Below, piece after piece: positions 39,356 through 50,800 of a stretch of 64,000 nucleotides of DNA. The position numbers and the translations under genes were made by a program. Within the stretch, counting starts at the first letter, position 1. Every line of letters begins with the position of its first letter. The stretch comes from Heterocephalus glaber (lineage: Eukaryota; Chordata; Mammalia; Rodentia; Bathyergidae): the NCBI RefSeq assembly GCF_000247695.1, contig NW_004624801.1, forward strand, positions 5,455,933 through 5,519,932. Reading direction: 5' to 3'. The notes under the pieces are model-generated. The model was not told the origin of the DNA. It made no database searches and saw only the letters and a program-made list of their open reading frames with translations.

Positions 39356-39408
39356 GTGCCACCACCTGCCTCGCAAGCAAAGGTCCTGAGTTCGATCCCC
39401 GGTACCAA
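39356..39408 (+). mobile_element. 5'-truncated ID-like SINE
   Basis: The A-box half is missing. The remainder (cctgcctcgcaag ... gttcgatccccggtacc) is flanked by aaaaaatcattcttt. Confidence 0.8.
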
Positions 39409-39410
39409 AA

Positions 39411-40157
39411 AAAAAATCATTCTTTCAGGAGCTCATTGGGTTTCTCAAAAAAGCTTTCTCTGACTATGCACTGAGATAGCTGTTCCAAATGACCCTTCCC
39501 CTTACTATTTGCTTTTATTCTTTTCTTTTTTCTTTCTTTGTTTTGGTCTATAAGAACCTGAAGGCTGTTCAAGGTCATACAGGATGGAGATGGCATGGGG
39601 CAGCTGTCACGGGGCACCAAGGTTGTCTGGTTCCAAAGCTGATGCTCAGCAGAAGTCCTGGGGAGCCCCACAGCGTGAGCTCAGCAGAATGGTGAGAATG
39701 AAGGATCAAAGGACCTAGGTTTGGCCCGGACTCCTCACTTAACAGACTGTGTGTCCTTAAGTTCCTTAACCTCTCTGAGCCATTTCAGTATCTGAGAAGT
39801 GGATCCTATCTCACGCCTAGGTTTGGAAGAGGATTAAACGAAATATTTGGGGAGGAAAGCGAGCATCTGAGGGTAAGAAACCTGCTGCAACCACCCAGCC
39901 GGGTGAGATGCAGACCCTGACCTGGGTCAACAGGAAGGAAAAGAGGACACTCGAGAGGTCAGGAGATTGGAAGGGGACACAGCACTCTCTGCCTGCTCGA
40001 AGAGTTAGAAGAGCTCTGTCCCTAGAACTCGCAGGACACATTGCAACCAGGCCAGCAGCTGTTTGTAGTTGATGTTAGTGCCTCACACCCATGCTCCAGC
40101 TGGGCCTCTGGCCCCCACACTCAGTAGCTCAGGGAATCATCCCTAAAATGGTATCAT
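39411..40157. other. no gene seen; MIR-like piece
   Basis: About 39720-39850 resembles MIR (tgtgtccttaagttccttaacctctctgagcc). Confidence 0.4.
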
Positions 40158-40345
40158 ACCAGGTGTGGTGGCGCACACCTATAACCCCAGCACTTTGGGA
40201 GGCTGAGCCAGGAGGACCACAAGTTCAAGCACAACCTGGGCGACTTAGCAAGAACTTCCCTCAAAATAAAAAATTTTTAAAAGGGCAAGGGTTGTCACTT
40301 TGTGCAATGGCCCTGGGTTCAATCCCAGTACCAAACAAACAAACT
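40158..40345 (+). mobile_element. B1-dID dimer
   Basis: ccaggtgtggtggcgcacacc ... gcactttgggaggctgag, then an A-rich link and gccctgggttcaatcccagtacc. Confidence 0.85.
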
Positions 40346-40460
40346 GAAAAAGACACCTTTATAACAGCTATCTTTTCCAACGATTTCAAGGATTTATGAA
40401 TTCATAGTAAAGTGCTTAGAACTGTGCCTAGCATGCAAGAAACCATGAAGTGCTAGCTAC

Positions 40461-40546
40461 TTTTTTTTTTTTGGTACCAGGGATCAAACTCTGGACCTTG
40501 TGCTTTCCAGGCAGGCAGTGGCGCCACTGAGCTAAACCCCAGCCCT
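40461..40546 (-). mobile_element. ID-like SINE, antisense
   Basis: T run, ggtaccagggatcaaac ... ccactgagctaaaccccagccc. Confidence 0.85.
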
Positions 40547-41360
40547 ACTTATTATTTTTATTATAGTATGTCCAAGGCAAAACAGATCTTTCTCTGTGTA
40601 ATTTTCATAAAATATATACCAGTGGTGTCCTATGCATAAGTCAACTGCACAAATCCCCATGAACTGAAAACAGTGTTGCTGGCGTGCCGGAACACCACTC
40701 TACAGATTGTGCTCCCTGCTTCTGTACAACTGACAGATAGAACCCTAGAGTGGTTGGTCTTTCGTCCCTGGCTGCTTTCACTCACCACTAGTCACAAGAC
40801 TGTCCCTTTGTCACTGGTTCTCAGTGCTGCCTATTGATACACTGTGTGATGGCCTCACCCCATGTTCTGCTTTTCACAGGCAACACAGCCCTCTGGATCC
40901 CATCCCCCCACACCCACTCAGTATTGCGGTGGGCAGGGCAGGTTACAGCTTTTACAGACCGGCTGGTGTCTCCCATGAGCTTGTGGTGTCTTGAGACAGC
41001 TGCCCCCTTGAGATGCACACTGCAAAGGCCAAGTCACTTCTGAACTCACTGTGTAAACCACTCTGGGCTGAATGGCCCTCTGGCAATCTGAGTACATGTA
41101 ACAGCTCCACTAGGTCTGAGGCTGGGTCTAGGAGCCAGGTCAGCCCTGGAGTCAGGTCAGCCAACTGGAGAGCATCCTGAGGAAAAGGGCTGCAGTCTGC
41201 AATGTTCCTCCCCTGCTCTGGGGCTGCCTGGGGCTGTTGGTGAGAAGAGACCAGAGGAAGCTGGCCAACAGGGCCACAGGAGTCCGTGTGGGGCAGGTCA
41301 TGCCTGTCTCCATCGTGGGGCCCCAGAGCTACCCTTGCAGCAACTGCCTTGTCCCAGACC
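40547..41360. other. no gene seen
   Basis: A 151-codon minus-strand frame (40952-41407) has no recognisable domain and runs into a SINE. Confidence 0.4.
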
Positions 41361-41361
41361 C

Positions 41362-41520
41362 CATGGTGGTGCATGCCTGTCATCCCAGTATTCTGGGAGG
41401 ATTGCAAGTTCGAACCCAGCCAGACCTTGTCTCAAAATTTAAAAAATAAAAAAGTGGCTGGAGATTTAGGAGAATGTGAAGGCTGGGGATGTAGCTCAAT
41501 GTGAATCCCCAGTATGAAAG
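41362..41520 (+). mobile_element. B1-dID dimer plus ID fragment
   Basis: ccatggtggtgcatgcctgtc ... cttgtctcaaaatt, then ggctggagatttag and a partial ID (ggctggggatgtagctcaa). Confidence 0.7.
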
Positions 41521-41689
41521 AAAGAAAAGAAGAGAGAAAATAAATCTTCTCATGTTCAAGATGGAAAGGATAAGAAAAGACAGGTATCAAAAATGGAATC
41601 ATAGTAGCTCTAAGAGGAGAAAAAGCTGCTTGTTTTCACAGAGAGATGAATTTAAGACATTAAGATTTTAGTTGTCATATTTAAGAGTG

Positions 41690-42060
41690 CTGAAAATGTT
41701 GGACAATACTTGGCAGTAATGCTATGCAGGAACGCGTGGTCTCCTATCTTCTTGGTAGGACCCTAAATTAGCACAACCTCCATGGAGGAAATTTTGGAAA
41801 TGTCAAAATTGCAAATGCGCATACCCTATGGTACAACAAGTTTGCTTTTAGAAACTGATTCTACTGGGATACGAATGAAATTATATTCCAATGCTTATAA
41901 CTTTAGATGAAGTTAAGCAGCATCCACTTAGGACCCAAAATCTGACACTAAGGAATTGGTTAAACTATGGTATTACTTTGGGGAATACTACGCAATTGAA
42001 AGGGAAGAAAGAAAAGGAGGAAGGGAAGAGGGGAAGCTCTCTCAGTGAATTATAAAATTT
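41690..42060 (+). mobile_element. old L1 3' end (tentative)
   Basis: The pattern (caacctccatggaggaaattttgg, ggggaatactacgcaattg) resembles a diverged L1 3' end. Confidence 0.35.
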
Positions 42061-42292
42061 CCAAGTTAAACTGTTAAGTCAAGAAGGCATTGAAGACCCA
42101 TGAGCTAGATAAGCTTCCACCTGTGCTAAACGGGAAAATAAAAAAGATTCACTTTTCTCTGGATGGAAAGCTCTGAAAGGAACTACAGAAATAGGTAACC
42201 TCAGAGGGAAACAATAGCTGAGGGTCAGGAATGGGATTTTATCTTGTGGGTTTTGAACTGTGTGACTGTAGTAACAGTTCAAAAACAAGCAA

Positions 42293-42375
42293 TGGGGCTG
42301 GAGGTATAGCTCCATGGTAGTGCTTGTCCAGCACCTACCGGACCCTGAGCTCCAGGCTCAGCACCAAAAAAATAA
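42293..42375 (+). mobile_element. old ID/tRNA-type SINE
   Basis: ggggctggaggtatagctccatggt ... tccaggctcagcaccaaaa. Confidence 0.7.
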
Positions 42376-42559
42376 ACAAATTTTACAATACTTTAAATAC
42401 AGGGATTTATGAGGTCTCTATACTCCGTGACTACAAATGTGTACATAAGTATCTGTTTGACACCCATTCAAGATGTACATCCATACAGTGTGCCCTTCAG
42501 GTAAATTATATTTCACAATGGAAAAAGAACCCCACAAAACTGGGAGTCCCCAGGCGGAA

Positions 42560-42939
42560 GAGGTGACCCAAACAGGTTCACTAAGCCCCACCCTCACCCC
42601 GGGGTGGGGGAGGGATGGCAGAGCATGGGTTCCCCAGTCTGGCAGGGTGCCAGGCGGGCCCCGAGTCCAGCATGGTTGCCCTGTCCACGGCCTTCGTCCG
42701 CAGCTGCAGCGTCTCTTCTTTCCTGGGTCGCCTTGGCTCCATTGTTGGCCTAGGGGGTCAGGACCCGCCGATTCCTGCATTATTGATGCTCGCGCCTAAG
42801 GGGGGAGCCCAGCGTCAGTTGAGCCCGTATCCCCGCCAGAGCAGAGCCGGAGTGGTGCGCAGCCCGAGCTGAGGTCAGTCAGACTCCCCAAAAGGGAAAA
42901 GAACTGGGGCGTGTGAGGGCCGTGTTCTCTGGGTCGGCC
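42560..42939 (+). promoter_or_regulatory. MYO15B: MYO15B promoter/5' UTR CpG island start
   Basis: CpG density rises from about 42600 and stays high through the first coding exon to about 44750. No TATA box is obvious. An in-frame TGA at 42820 lies upstream of the chosen start. Transcription start not determined. Confidence 0.5.
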
Positions 42940-44879
42940 ATGGGTGGGAACAAGGGTAAAGCGCCCCGCTGCCGGGCGAGACCCAGGAAGCCGAGCTCGG
43001 CGGAACAGGAGTCCGAGTCGGGGGACCGCAGACCCGGCACGCGCAAAGCCCGCCAGGCGACACCGGCCTCGCAGCACGACACCGACGGGGACAAGGGGAC
43101 CGCTGGTGGCCGCAGGAAGCCCATCGCCGAGGGTATCGGAGGAAGCTGCAGGCCTGGAGCTGGGCCCCCACCAGAGGCCCAGGAGAGGCGAGGCAGCACG
43201 CGGCGTCGGGGACACCGCGCCACGGAGGGTTGCGCGCCCGGGGACAGCTGTGGGGCGCGCCGGGGGGACGGCGAGGGGCAGTCTGAGGAGAAGACGGAAC
43301 GGGGACAGAGCCTTCCCGGGGAGGAAGGGCGGACAGGCCACCGCGGCCGCCGCAAGAGGAGAGGGCACGGGGGATATGGGCGGAGAACGGCGGCTCGGAG
43401 GGGCCGCGGCTGGGACTCGTCGGGCGCGGACGGGGCCAGCTCGTGGGCCGACAGTGAACCCCGCGAGGTGTCGGAGCCGGCGGACACGGCCTCGGAAGGG
43501 ACCACAACCGGGCCAGAGCCGACCCTGGAGCCCGGCGAGCGCCAGAGCAGCGACGAGGCTCGGGCCGGGACGTCGGGGACCAGGGATCAGGGGGCGAGCG
43601 AGGATTCGGGGTCGGGGACGCACGCGGAGCTGGGGGCAGCCGAGGGCACCGCCAGCCCGGTCTCCGGCGCCCGCGAGGCGCAGGGCGGGCAAGACGAGGC
43701 CTCCCTCGCGCTGGAGAGCCGAGGCGCGCAGGTTCCCGAGAGCCCGCAGCAACGTCGTGACTCCGGGTCGCAGCCAGGAGATGTGGCAGAAACGGCGGAG
43801 GCCTCCACTGCCCGGGCGCAGGGCCGCCAGGTGGGAAAGGTGGTGGGGAAGGTGCAGGCTGCGGCTGACGAGAGCCAGGCAGAGGCCAGAGAGGGAGAAG
43901 GACCGGGGGACCCAGGTCCCGGGGACCCGGCACCGCTGGCCGCCCTTGTGGTGCTCCGCAGGGTCGGCGCGAGGCCCCCGCCCGACACCTCTCCCCAGGC
44001 GGCGGGCCTCAAGGCGCGGCTCCTCCGCGTGGTGCGGACCCTAGGCCTCCTGCGGTGGCTGCGGTGGGGGCTTCGACGCGGGCTGAGACAGCCTTCCGGC
44101 GAGGGGCGGGGGCCGGGGAGGGAGGGCGAGGGGCGGGGGCCGGGGAGGGAGGGCGAGGGGCGGGACCGCTCCTCTCGGCTGCGGCGCCGACTGGCTTTGC
44201 GCCTGACAGGCTTAGCCCGGTTTGGGGGACCGCCGATGGCGCCCTCTGGCGGCGGCTTGAGCCCTCCGCAGTCCCGGAACAGCCCAGTCCAGGACTCCTC
44301 AGACTACGAGGACCCGACTCCCGATCCCAAGTTCGCAGTCGTGTTCCCCAGGATCCACAGGGCGGGGAGGGCGTCGAGCAGCAGGAGCTCAGAAGCGTCC
44401 GCAGACGCCCCCAGTGGGGAGGGTCGCGTGTGGCCTCGTGCAGGGGCTTCAAGGGCCAGTGAAGGCCGCAGGGAGAGTGGGGAAGGAGTCAGCAGGTCCT
44501 GCGGCGCCTCTGTGGTCTCACCGACTCCACCCGACGAAACTCCGCTAGAGAACGGCTCCAGCAGCAAAGCGGAGCCGGAGACCTCGGAGGCCGTGCCCCC
44601 CGGGCACTGGGCGCTGGGTTCGGGGCCCTACGAGGACCCCAGTCCAGGCACCGACACGCTGCTGCCCCGACTCACCTTGGAGACCCGCCTGCGGCGCGAG
44701 AGGAGTTACTGCGGGTCCCCCGGGGGCCAGTGGGAGCTGGAGGATGAGACCGAGGCGGCGCTGGAGAGGGACCTGGAGCAGAGCCTTGGGCCCAGCCTGG
44801 AAGCGCCACCCTTCCCGGGTGTGGAGGACAGGAGCCCCAGAGAGGGTCTGGAAGACACTGAGGACCTGGCTAGGCTGCG
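42940..44879 (+). CDS. MYO15B: MYO15B exon 1 (N-terminal extension)
   Basis: 646 codons plus two bases, ending CG|GTGAGT. Rich in Gly, Arg, Ser, Glu and Pro and predicted disordered. Very GC-rich, so long shadow frames exist on both strands. MYO15A also has a giant first coding exon. Confidence 0.88.
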
Positions 44880-47800
44880 GTGAGTGCACGCAGCTCCTCA
44901 TATCCCACCCCACCCTCATCTTTATGAATGTATAGCCCCTCTTGGATCCAGAAGAGGTTTTTGCCCCACAGAAGATCTTCTGGCTGGAGGGGCAGGTGGG
45001 GAGTGAAAAGTCAGGCGTCCCTTCCGGGGGCATGTTTTCTAATTGGCAAAAGCTTCCCCCTGGATCCCGGCCTGGTGCGGCTAGAGTTACTGAACCCCCC
45101 AGGTTGTGTGTGTGTGGAGGGGTGGGGTGGGGGGGTGGGATACCGGGGATTAAAGCCAGGGCTCTGACTTACACTCACAGCCTTTTAATTTTTTATTTTT
45201 GAGACAGGGTCTTGCTAAGTCACTAAGTTGCTCGGGCTGAGGGCAAACTTGTGAGCCTCCTGCCTCCCAGAGCACTAGGACTACAGGCGTGGCCCTGATC
45301 TGGGGTGGTTGACCTGCCCCAGGTGTCCCTGCAGCCAGTGGCAGCCAGCCCAGGGCCTCCCTTATCCCCGGCTGCTCACCCCCACCCCTCCTGTGCCCAC
45401 AGGCTGGTGTGTGACAGTTCTGTCTTGTTGTGCCTCAAGAAGAGATTTCACCTCGGCCTCATCTACGTATGAAGGGCTCCAGGGAGGGATGGTGGGCTGC
45501 CATTCCCCCTCCTCTGGGCACAGAGGCTCCCCAGCACATCTGAGGGCTCTTAGGCCCTGGGCTGTGTGGGGAGACCTCTGCCTAGAGTGCTGCTGAGCAG
45601 AGCCAGGGCTGGGCTGGGGTCACCGGAGCCGCCCCCTTTGCAGTCCCCCTGCTCCCCCCATGTTCTGATGGGGGCTTCTGCTTTCTTCCCCAGACATTTG
45701 GCGGGCCCTTCCTGCTCTCTCTGAACCCCTACCAGCCGCTGCCTCTCTTCTCACCTGAGGTCTTGGCCAGCTACCAAGCAGGGAAGGCCCCCAGCACCAC
45801 CCCGTAGGTGACTTTGCCCCTTGGACCCTGTGCTCACCTCCCAGGTGGCCAGACCCCCAGCACATCCAGTGACAGGTCCCGAGGCCTGTGGGCACGTCCT
45901 GCCCACATCTGGGTCTGTCCCCAGATGCACCTCTCTCTCCTCCCCCAGACACCTCTTTGCCATCGTGGCGGCAGCCCACAGCCTGTCTCAGAGCCCAGGC
46001 CGGGACCCCTGCATCCTCCTGGGGTGAGTCCTGCTGTCCCGCTTGGCTGAGCCCACAGACTGAGGGCCTGCAGACTAGGCATTATGGGTAGCCGCTCTGG
46101 ACTCGACCAGGGCTGTGCGCCTCAGGTCCTCACACATCACCCCGGAGTGGCATTTCTCTTTGGTCTCCACACCTCAGGTCTCTCTTTCCTCAACTCTGGG
46201 GAGTTCCCCTAGGGTAGGTGTCTCTTCCGCATAGCACATCCCCAGTGCCCAGGCTCCTTGGGGCCATCACCTGTGCCCTTCCTGGAGACCTTCCAGGTGG
46301 CCTTCTCCCATCCTTAGCTCTTCCCTCCTGCAGGGGGCGCAGCGGCTCAGGGAAAACAGAAGCCACTAAGATGATCTTGCAGTTCCTAAGCAGCCTGGAA
46401 CAGGGGCAGACAGGGGAAAGAGGGTGCCAGGTGAGGCTGGGATGGAGGCTGTCTCCCTCCAGGGGGCAGCTGGCCACTTCCTTTAGGCCAGTAGGGTGGT
46501 GACTTCTCCTGGGTCATTAGTCACAGGCGTGGCCAGGTCTGGGATGGGGGTGGGGCTCGGGGCAGCAGGGGGCAGGAGGGGCGCAGAGGGAGGGCGGCAC
46601 AGGCAGCTGGCATAGAGAGCCCTCAGTGGGTGGCGGCACCGCTGTTGTCCCAGGGACACTTGAGTGACTCTCCCCCCACACAGCTGAGTGACCTGCTGCC
46701 AGTACTCAGTAGCTTTGGCCACGCTAAGACCATCCTCAATGCCAACGCCAGCCGTTTCGGCCAGGTCTTGTGCCTTCATCTGCAGCAGTGAGTGATGGGG
46801 TCCTGGTGGGCACAGGGGCACCTAGGGGGCATTATCCTTCCTGGGAGCCCTGGGTTGCTGCTCTTGGCCCCAGGCCCTGGTGGGCCCATTCTGAGAGAGG
46901 CCCCTTGGTGTGTGCCCTGGGCACCCAAATCTGTCTCCTGTGCCCACAGTGGGGTCATCTCGGGAGCCTCTGTGTCACATTATCTGCTCGAGGCTTCCAG
47001 AGTGGTGTTTCAGGTGAGGGCCACCCTCCTGTCCACCTCATCACCGCCCCAAGAGTGGGAAGGAAGAAGGGGCTGTGGCTCCAGGCACTGCTCCCCTAAT
47101 CCAGTCTTGCTCCCCAAGGCCCAGGCTGAGCGGAGCTTCCATGTTTTTTATGAGCTGCTGGCAGGGCTGGACCCCAGGGAGAAGGAGCAGCTCTCACTTC
47201 AGGGACCAGAGAGCTACTACTACCTCAACCAGGTGGGGCATGCCCTCGACCTCATGTGCGGGGGAGGGAGCTGCCCAGACAAGGGTCTCCGCCCACTGGC
47301 CCTCAGAGGAGCCAGATGGTGGGGCCTGCGGGAAGGCCATGCCCTACCCCTCAGCCCACTGTGCTTGCAGGGCCAGGCCTGCAGGCTCCAGGGCAAGGAG
47401 GACGCCCAGGACTTCGAGGGACTGGTGACGGCCCTGCAGGTGCTGGGCTTGTGCCCTGAGGAGTTGACCACAGTCTGGGCCTTGCTGGCCACTGTCGTGC
47501 ATCTGGGCAACATCTGCTTCTCTTCTTCAGAGGTGGGCTTCACCTGTGGTCAGGGCCAGTGGGGATGGGGATGCAGGGTCAGCCATGGTTGTTTGCATGA
47601 TCAGGGCAGTGACAGTGTTGCCAAGCCCTCGTGCATAGGAAACTACAAAGCTCTGGGCCAACCCGGAAAGCAGATATCCCCATTGTACAGATGAGAAGGC
47701 CACCCTGGTGCTTCTACATCTTCCTGATACCTCTTCCACTCAGCTGCCCTAAGAAGAGCACCTGGCATTAACTGAACAGCTATTATGTGCAGGGTACTGG

Positions 47801-50800
47801 AAGCATCACCTGACAAGTGTTTTCTAACTTAGTTCTTGTGACAACACCATGACTGAAGTGTGACCGTTTCTCCTTTAGCAGTAAGGCAGTAGGGGCTCAG
47901 GAAGGGAAAGAGACTCACAGATCTGCCTGGCTAGTAAGGTGAGAAGGTGAGGACTTGCACTCAAGGCCCTCAGACCCAAAGCGTGGCTCATGATGGCCCA
48001 GATTTCCCCACGTGCTATTATCCCTTTGTGTCACAGGGCAGCTGGGTCCCTGTCTCTGCCCTGGGGAATACGTCCACTCCACAAGCAGACCTCTCCCTGT
48101 CCCTTCCTCCACCCAGCGGGAGTCCCAGGAGGTGGCCTCCGTGTCCAGTTGGGCCGAGATCCACACAGCAGCCCAGCTGTTGCGGGTGCCCCCAGAGCAC
48201 CTGGAGGGGGCTGTCACCAGGAGGGTCATGGTGAGCCCAAGGGTCCTGGGGAGGTGGGGAACGGTCCTACCACCTTTGGCCTGGGTGCCTGCTGGGCCTG
48301 ACAGGCACCTCCCCTGGCCTCCAGGAGACACCCTACGGCCGGGTCTCGAGATCCCTGCCCGTGGAAAGTGCCATCGATGCCAGGTGGCCCTGGGGACGGG
48401 AGAGCGGGCCAGGCCGGTGCTCTGCTCTATGTGGCTGACTCCCAGTGCCTCCAGGGATGCTCTGGCCAAGGCCCTGTACTCTCGGCTCTTCCACTGGCTC
48501 CTGAGGAGGATCAACGCACAGCTGGCAGCCCCTGGGGAGGGAAGCAGCGAGGGCACCATCACGGTCGTGGACGCCTATGGCTTTGAGGTCAGCCCTCGGG
48601 TGGGACCCAGGATGGGGCACCCCACTTCATTGTGTTGTGTTTCTGGGGGTTGCCAGCTCCTCCTGAGCCACCTGCTTGTGGGGCCATGTCCCTTCTCTGG
48701 CTCCTTCTGCAACTACTGGGCAGCTGAGGGGTCAATGGCACCAGGATGGGGCCTGGCCATACGAGGATGGAGGCGAGGGAGCAGGCCCTGCCTCTGGGGA
48801 CACAAGTGATGCTGGCAGGTAACTGTAGGGTTCTCGCTTCACTCACCTCCCAAGGGTGTGACTGAGAGGAGGATGTCCCTGCCACGTGCCCATGTTCATT
48901 TCCAAGCAGGCCCTCTTCTGGCTTCTCTGGTCCCTCCTGGCTCCTCTCTGAGTGTCCGGCTAAAGAGCTGGGTCCCTGGAAGGTCCGAGGCTCTGGATAA
49001 TTTGTGTCCTGCTGCTCAGTAGCTCTGTGACCCATGCAAGTGAATTAACCTGGCTGAGGCGAGCATTCCTGTGTATAAGGTCGGGGTCACAACGGGACAG
49101 TCCCCGAGAGCTGCCTGCTCCATAGGTGCAGCCTTCCTGCCCTGCCCTGCCCTGCCCTGCCCTGTCCCGACATCTGCTCTGGAGAGTTCTGTCCTGCTTG
49201 GCCTTGCAGAGACCCGGGGAGGCCCCAGGCTAGGCCGCCCACAGCCTCACCTCCCACTCACCAAGGGGCAGGGAAGAGGGAGGGTCCCCCACACCTGCCC
49301 AAGTTCACATCGCCTCTGCACCACTTGCCGAAATCCCCCTCTTCGGGCCCAGGGGAGCTGGAGGAGAGGAAGTGGCCACCTTAGACCCTGAATGGCCAAT
49401 ATTCCCTGCCCGCATCTATGTCCTCCGTGACCTTGGTCCTTGGTGTGTGTCCTTGTGACCATCTGTCCTGCGGGATGTGGGATTCTGGTAGTCAGCAAGC
49501 TAAGTAGGCAAAGGCTGGACTCCAGCGTGGCTGAGACCAGGCTGTGAAGCCTCACAGCGGTACTGGAGCAGGGAACAGGACTGTGGGCAGCCGGAGGGAG
49601 GCCTGACGTGCAGTGGCCCTTGGCCTGTGCCAGGACCTTTGGGCTCGACCTTGTAGGCTCCGGCTCTTTGAGCCCTGGAGAGAAGGATGGGGAGCCCCTG
49701 GGGAGACAATGAAGGGCTCAGGCTCTGTGTGCAGCCCCACCGACCCTGTGCCCACCTCACTGCCCGCTGCCCCAGGCGCTGCGGGTGAACAGCCTGGAAC
49801 AGCTGTGCAACAACCTCGCCAGCGAGCGCCTGCGGCTCTTCTCCAGCCAGACACTGAAGGCCCAGGAGGAGGTAGGGACCTGGCCGTGGCCATGGCGGGG
49901 CCCTGGGAATTGCCCAGCAGAGGCCTCCTTGGTAGAGAGAGCAGTGCAGTAAGAGCTCAGCCTGAAAGCACCCTTTCCTCGGGGAGGTTCCTTCCTTCCA
50001 GGTCAAGGTTTACTGTCTATAAAGTGGAAGCTCAACCCTGCTCCAATTCAGTGAGCCCCTCGAGAACAGGAACTGTAAATGGCTGAATGCAGCCAGGTGT
50101 GGTGGTGCACAGCTGTACTCCGGGAGACTGAGACAGGAGGATTGCAAGTTCAAGCCCAGCCTGGGCAACTTAGTGACTGAGCAAGACCCTGTCTCAAAAT
50201 AAAAAAATAAAAAAGGCCTGGGGGTGGAGCTCAGTGGTTCAGCCCCCAATACCAATGGGAAAAAACAATAAAGGTTAGAAGCGGGCTATTTCAGGAGGAG
50301 TGTCGGCGAGAGCTGCTGCCCTGGGCGCCCACGCCCCAGCCTCCTTTCGAGTCCTGCCTAGACCTCCTGGTGGACCAGCCCCGCAGCCTCCTGAGTATCC
50401 TGGATGCCCAGACATGGCTGTCTCAGGTGAGGGCGGGGCAGTGACCCGTGTCAGGGATAAGAAGTGAATGCCCAGAGCCAGCGGGGCCCCAGAGCTGGGG
50501 GACAGGAGGCTATGAGTGTGGGAGACCCGGCCACAGCCGCTTGGCACAGCCTGGGGAGGACACCAAGGGGAGCCCTGGCTCTCGCTTGTTTCTGGGTGAG
50601 CTTAACCAAGGTCCCTGGCCTCGGGGCTCAAGTCCAAAGAGCAGGGTGGTGGGCCGGGCCAGGGCTCACAAAGGACTTCTGCGGGTCCTCTCTGATGGTG
50701 GCCAGGTGTCCCTCAGGCCTCCCACTGTAAGGGACAAGCCTCAGGGCCACATGCATCCATTCCGCGAATACTTTGTGCCTGCTGTCTGCTAGCTCTATCT

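Noticed and set aside
42913..42939. GTG as an upstream MYO15B start
   Set aside because: Non-ATG. The ATG at 42940 has a strong Kozak context and is the first in-frame ATG after the stop at 42820.
42796..43933. Long minus-strand open frames (318 and 352 codons) opposite MYO15B exon 1
   Set aside because: They arise from very high GC content, which removes stop codons on both strands. The proteins are Pro/Arg/Ser low-complexity with no start context or splice partners.
42944..44044. 366-codon plus-strand frame overlapping exon 1
   Set aside because: Shadow frame of the GC-rich exon. The other frame joins in phase to the downstream myosin exons; this one does not.
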